Shown here in pieces: positions 60,860-64,000 of a DNA stretch of 64,000 bases. How positions within the stretch are numbered: position 1 is the stretch's first letter; each line of letters opens with the position of its first letter. The position numbers and the translations under genes were made by a program. The notes beneath the pieces are model-generated. The model saw only the letters and a list, made by a program, of their open reading frames with translations. It had not been told where the DNA came from and made no database searches. The stretch is from Catenovulum adriaticum (GTDB taxonomy: Bacteria; Pseudomonadota; Gammaproteobacteria; Enterobacterales; Alteromonadaceae). Location: NCBI RefSeq assembly GCF_026725475.1, contig NZ_CP109965.1:62001-126000 (forward strand). Direction: 5' to 3'.

Positions 60860-61327
60860 ATGACTCCTGCAATCAATTTAGCCAAACAGCATAAAATTGT
60901 TTATCAAATCCATCAATATCAGCATGCTCCCAATGCCGTTTCATATGGCTTAGAAGCTGCGGATAAACTTGGGTGTAATGCAAGTCAAGTGTATAAAACC
61001 TTAATCGCTGAATTAGATAAAAACCAATTAGTAGTTGCGGTATTACCTGTTAATAAACAGCTTAACCTTAAGCTGTTAGCAAAAGCAGCAGGCGCTAAAA
61101 AAGCTGAAATGGCAAAGCCAGACGCTGCGCAGCGGGCAACCGGTTATCTATTAGGAGGTGTTAGTCCGTTAGGCCAAAAAAAGCGACTTAAAAGTTATAT
61201 TTGTCAGACTGCTCAACAGCACCAAACTTTATTTGTGAGTGCTGGAAAACGAGGGCTGGAAATAGAGTTACAACCCCAAGATTTACAGCAACTAACACTG
61301 GCAAAATTTGCCCGGCTAACGGATTAA
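60860..61327 (+). CDS. ybaK: Cys-tRNA(Pro)/Cys-tRNA(Cys) deacylase YbaK
   Basis: A 155-residue trans-editing enzyme that hydrolyses Cys mischarged on tRNA-Pro. The YbaK/EbsC fold shows YGLEAADKLGCNASQVYKTL, VLPVNKQLNLKLLAKAAGAK with the family catalytic Lys region, YLLGGVSPLGQKKR and VSAGKRGLEIELQPQDL. It follows the small unknown gene by 17 bases and may ride on the same transcript. Its stop overlaps the convergent DUF3016 gene by 4 bases. Confidence 0.93.
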   Translation: MTPAINLAKQHKIVYQIHQYQHAPNAVSYGLEAADKLGCNASQVYKTLIAELDKNQLVVAVLPVNKQLNLKLLAKAAGAKKAEMAKPDAAQRATGYLLGGVSPLGQKKRLKSYICQTAQQHQTLFVSAGKRGLEIELQPQDLQQLTLAKFARLTD

Positions 61328-61857
61328 AAGTCAGTATCGGGAAAGGTTTTTTTAAACCATCGATTTAGCATGTCAAACTCATATTCAAATTGGTCTTCTG
61401 AAGGTTTAGTGATATAGGTTGTTGTCATCGCCATGCTTTTTAAATGTTCTTCACCTGCACTTAACTCATTGCCTGCTTGACCAAGCAATTGATAACTAAA
61501 CTTCATTCTTGGAATATAGGTTGGTTTAATCACCCTAATTTCATCGAAATTAAAACGTGTTTCACCGGCTAAATCTAAATCAGTTACCGTTAGTTTTAAT
61601 GTTTGATCCTCTGGTAATTTTGCCGCTCTATGCGTTAAAAATTCTTCAAAGGTAGAAAACACATGCTCTCTAAAGCCAGATTTAGTACTAGTTTGGCCTT
61701 CTTTTATATCCGTGTATTCGTCCGGATCTTGCCATGTGACTTCTAAGTCTGCCGCCGTTGCATTAAAGGCTATTGCGAATGAACATAAACCAATAGCACT
61801 TAATTTTGCGAAATTTACTTTTGCTTGCGTAAATTTAAATGTACTAAATTTAAACAT
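61324..61857 (-). CDS. DUF3016 exported protein
   Basis: A 177-residue secreted protein, start ATG at 61857 with AGAGG five bases upstream. A longer frame to 61932 lacks a site. A signal peptide (ending ATA-AD) is followed by the DUF3016 pattern: LEVTWQDPDEYTDIKEG, LKLTVTDLDLAGETRF, IRVIKPTYIPRMKFSYQLL and the C-terminal LNRWFKKTFPD. Function unknown. It is convergent with ybaK (4-base overlap). Confidence 0.88.
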   Translation of the reverse strand: MFKFSTFKFTQAKVNFAKLSAIGLCSFAIAFNATAADLEVTWQDPDEYTDIKEGQTSTKSGFREHVFSTFEEFLTHRAAKLPEDQTLKLTVTDLDLAGETRFNFDEIRVIKPTYIPRMKFSYQLLGQAGNELSAGEEHLKSMAMTTTYITKPSEDQFEYEFDMLNRWFKKTFPDTDF

Positions 61858-62006
61858 AGATACCTCTGTATGATTATGTTTGTGGTTTAATTTTATACCA
61901 CTAAACATAGTATTTTTGATGAATAAAAACAAACAAGGGTAACAATTAAAAACAATTGATTGATTAGATTGATGTCTTTAATAAAAATTGGACAGATAAA
62001 GGCAGG

Positions 62007-62384
62007 TTATAGTTCAGTACTATCGCCTTTTAAAGGCTTTTTAGCAAGAAAAGCGCTGGGAATAACTTCAACTCCAACTAAACGTCCGAGCTTTACAATA
62101 ATAGGAATTGTAATGGGCGCAAACGGTAAAATGGCGAAAATACCTAGACCAATGCCGCGCAGCACATCAAAAAATTGAGCGTGAGCAACTGCAAGCTCTT
62201 CTTTACTGGCTTGGCCGCGAGTATGGCGCTTATAAATTGTTAGCATTTCCTGGGTTTCAACTTTTTCTTGATGTAGAGCCAGTTTTAACGACAACATAAG
62301 CCGTCTTAATTTTAACCGTTGCGCTTGACGGTTAATTCTAATAACTCTAACAGGCGCTCTGTGTAAATATTTGTAAGCTCTCAA
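62007..62384 (-). CDS. small membrane-associated protein with LETM1-like C-terminus
   Basis: A 125-residue protein. The N-terminal 45 residues are strongly basic (INRQAQRLKLRRLMLSLKL), a middle helix follows, and the C-terminal part has one hydrophobic segment (LRGIGLGIFAILPFAPITIP) then KLGRLVGVEVIPSAF. This resembles the PF-rich membrane segment and LPS.F motif of LETM1-type proteins. I infer a membrane-associated protein; the ion-transport role of eukaryotic LETM1 should not be assumed. It is a single gene. Confidence 0.65.
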   Translation of the reverse strand: MRAYKYLHRAPVRVIRINRQAQRLKLRRLMLSLKLALHQEKVETQEMLTIYKRHTRGQASKEELAVAHAQFFDVLRGIGLGIFAILPFAPITIPIIVKLGRLVGVEVIPSAFLAKKPLKGDSTEL

Positions 62385-62450
62385 CGTTTTAGGACACCTG
62401 AAAAAACAATTAGATTAAGAATAGTTTTATTATACTAGAAGATAGGAAGT

Positions 62451-62482
62451 TTACGCACTTAAACCTGATCTTAAGTGCGTAA
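62451..62482. terminator. hairpin downstream of efflux gene
   Basis: TTACGCACTTAA, an 8-base loop, TTAAGTGCGTAA: a perfect 12-bp stem just after the stop of the outer-membrane efflux gene on the minus strand. No U-run. Confidence 0.5.
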
Positions 62483-62504
62483 GATATAAAGGGGGTAAAT
62501 ATAA

Positions 62505-63923
62505 TTAGTCGTTAAAAGCGATAGTAAGTTGTTTTTCAACTTGTTGATATTGGCCGCCAAGTGTTTTAAATAAAGTAACTTGGTTTTTTAAATAGGCTAA
62601 TTCAATGTTGGCTAAGTTTTGCTTTTGCGCAACTAATAACAGTTTGAATTCTTCATAGTTTAGTGGGTCTTCTAAACCTTGGTCGAGGCGCTTCTGACTT
62701 AACTCAACTTGATGTTGATAGTTAGCTACGACTTGCTTTTGTAACTCAATTTGCTCAGCAAGCGATTTTTGCGCTAGCATTTGATTATTAAGCTCAGTAA
62801 ACGCGGTTTCAACTCTATTTTGATATTGAATCACTTCAGCTTGTTGTTGAAGCTCTGAAATAGTTTGTTGCGCGTCTAAGCGGCCTTTATTAAAAATAGG
62901 CAAATTAAGTTGTGGCGTAAAGCTCCAAGTTTGAGAGGTCGATTTAAATAAATCAGATAAATCTTCACTCGCAAAACCAATGTTTGAAGTTAGACTAATA
63001 CTTGGAAAAAATGCAGCTCGAGCAACGCCCAAATTTGCATTAGCCGCTTTAATATTTTGCTCTGCTTCGGCAATATCTGGGCGCTCTAACAACATCGAGG
63101 CTGGTAATTGTGCTGGCAAAGCATTCAATTGAGCAATTGAAAAATCAGTCTTTATCGTGCCTAAATTTTTCGCTTGTTCGTATCCCACAAGTTGTTTTAG
63201 CTGGTTTAATTTAGCTTGGTTTTCCTGTGTTAATTGGCTCAATACAATAGCAGAAAGCTGTTGGTTTGATTGAGCTTGACGGTAGTCAACATTATCAATT
63301 ACGCCTTGTTGATATTGCTTTTCTGCAATTTTAAATTTTTGCTGTGCGCTTTCGATCGCTTGTTGCTGTAACTGGGCTTTGTATAAACCTGCTTGGTAAT
63401 CAAAGTAAAGATTGGCCACTTGCGAAGCTAAACTTTGCTCTAATGTTTTTTGGGCATATTGGCCTGCTTTAAATTGCGCGAGTGCACTTTGTTTTAAACT
63501 TCCGATACGATCAAAAAAGTCTAATTCATAGGCAGTAAAGCCAACACCAACCGCGTAGCTATTGCTGTATTTTGGTAAAAATGCAGCTGTACTCGACGAT
63601 TGTGAATTACGTTGGCGTGTACCGCTGGCGCTCGCATTGACGTCTGGCCAATGCTGGCTGGTTTCAATTTGATAGTTAGCCTGCAATTGCTTTAATTGTA
63701 ACTCACTCATTTTTAGCGACTTATTGTTTTTAAGTGCTAATGCAATCAATTGTTTAAGTTGGTCGTCTTGATAAAATTTTTGCCAATTAAGCGGCGAAAT
63801 AGCGATTGCAGGCTGATGCTTTGGTAATACACTAAGTTCAGGCTGCTGATAATCGGGCGCCAAAGAGCAAGCCGATAAAACGGCTGCGCTTAAGGCTAAA
63901 GTTAAAGTTTGGATTTTTTTCAT
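62505..63923 (-). CDS. outer membrane efflux lipoprotein (NodT/OprM family)
   Basis: The outer-membrane channel of a tripartite RND efflux pump, 472 residues. The lipoprotein signal has Cys19 (LSACSLAPDYQQP). Two OEP repeats follow, with LLERPDIAEAEQNIKAANAN and LGVARAAFFPSISLT, the signature of the family. The start ATG overlaps the stop of the upstream RND permease gene (ATGA), so they form one operon reading leftwards. The adaptor is presumably further upstream, outside the window. Confidence 0.93.
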   Translation of the reverse strand: MKKIQTLTLALSAAVLSACSLAPDYQQPELSVLPKHQPAIAISPLNWQKFYQDDQLKQLIALALKNNKSLKMSELQLKQLQANYQIETSQHWPDVNASASGTRQRNSQSSSTAAFLPKYSNSYAVGVGFTAYELDFFDRIGSLKQSALAQFKAGQYAQKTLEQSLASQVANLYFDYQAGLYKAQLQQQAIESAQQKFKIAEKQYQQGVIDNVDYRQAQSNQQLSAIVLSQLTQENQAKLNQLKQLVGYEQAKNLGTIKTDFSIAQLNALPAQLPASMLLERPDIAEAEQNIKAANANLGVARAAFFPSISLTSNIGFASEDLSDLFKSTSQTWSFTPQLNLPIFNKGRLDAQQTISELQQQAEVIQYQNRVETAFTELNNQMLAQKSLAEQIELQKQVVANYQHQVELSQKRLDQGLEDPLNYEEFKLLLVAQKQNLANIELAYLKNQVTLFKTLGGQYQQVEKQLTIAFND

Positions 63924-64000
63924 ACTTGATCACCTGATTTGTTAGTGATTTTGTGCGACAGTTTGAATACAACAACAAAAAACACAGGAACAAAAAATAT
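63920..64000 (-). CDS. RND efflux permease, 3' end only
   Basis: The last 26 codons of a gene entering from the right edge. They read IFFVPVFFVVVFKLSHKITN, then KSGDQV and a stop. The FFVPVFFVVV end is the closing transmembrane helix of AcrB-type hydrophobe/amphiphile efflux permeases. The TGA stop overlaps the ATG of the outer-membrane channel gene. The rest lies outside the window. Confidence 0.85.
   Translation of the reverse strand: MFFVPVFFVVVFKLSHKITNKSGDQV

Overview
The window comes from a low-GC marine gammaproteobacterium. The gene repertoire and the gamma-type rRNA operons suggest Alteromonadales or a near relative; this is an inference, not a tested placement. Part of the gene order is classical for gammaproteobacteria: trkA-rsmB-fmt-def, then divergently lysM-dprA-smg-yrdD-tsaC, then aroE and yrdA next to an rRNA operon. 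This is the same neighbourhood as rrnD of Escherichia coli.

Layout. 1-15.4 kb: cytochrome c4, dgkA, an IMPACT-family gene, trkH, the trkA-def block, the dprA-tsaC-hemF block, a truncated haemoglobin, aroE and a gamma-carbonic anhydrase. Two copies of a dispersed repeat of about 300 bp (1109-1426 and 9536-9826) are embedded here. 15.5-26.7 kb: two directly tandem rRNA operons. As far as can be read, their 16S and 23S sequences are identical, but the spacers differ. The first spacer has no tRNA; the second has tRNA-Ile and tRNA-Ala, plus two decayed tRNA-Ile copies. Both spacers carry a terminator-shaped hairpin just before a boxA. 26.8-35.1 kb: a PQQ-type sugar dehydrogenase, a broken ppk2, a tandem pair of alkaline phosphatases, a secreted protein with a His-rich tail and a GH13 enzyme. 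35.3-45.1 kb: polA, a YfiR-like/histidine-kinase pair whose kinase seems to lack the phospho-accepting His, repair and rRNA methylation genes, yajQ, a LysR regulator and an MlaC-like protein.

45.2-50.8 kb is the main accessory region. It is an array of orphan Rhs tip cassettes: three near-identical leader-plus-core repeats, each followed by a different C-terminal tail and a small partner gene. Broken older cassettes lie upstream. Nearly all partners are small membrane proteins, as expected for immunity proteins. No full-length rhs gene is in the window. Two diverged partner paralogues both carry a -1 frame break at a T-run in the same transmembrane segment.

50.9-64 kb: a DUF3565 gene, a NUDIX hydrolase, glnE, then a membrane/envelope locus resembling the yjfIJKL group of E. 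coli. It has a lipoprotein, a DUF350 protein with four hairpin repeats, a membrane-anchored aminopropyltransferase-like enzyme, DUF2170, a PspA-family protein, DUF2491 and a small protein with two ribbon-helix-helix-like segments. A promoter overlapped by two copies of a 13-bp palindrome precedes the second half of this locus. The window ends with ybaK, a DUF3016 protein, a LETM1-like small protein, and an outer-membrane efflux gene overlapping the 3' end of an RND pump gene that runs off the edge.
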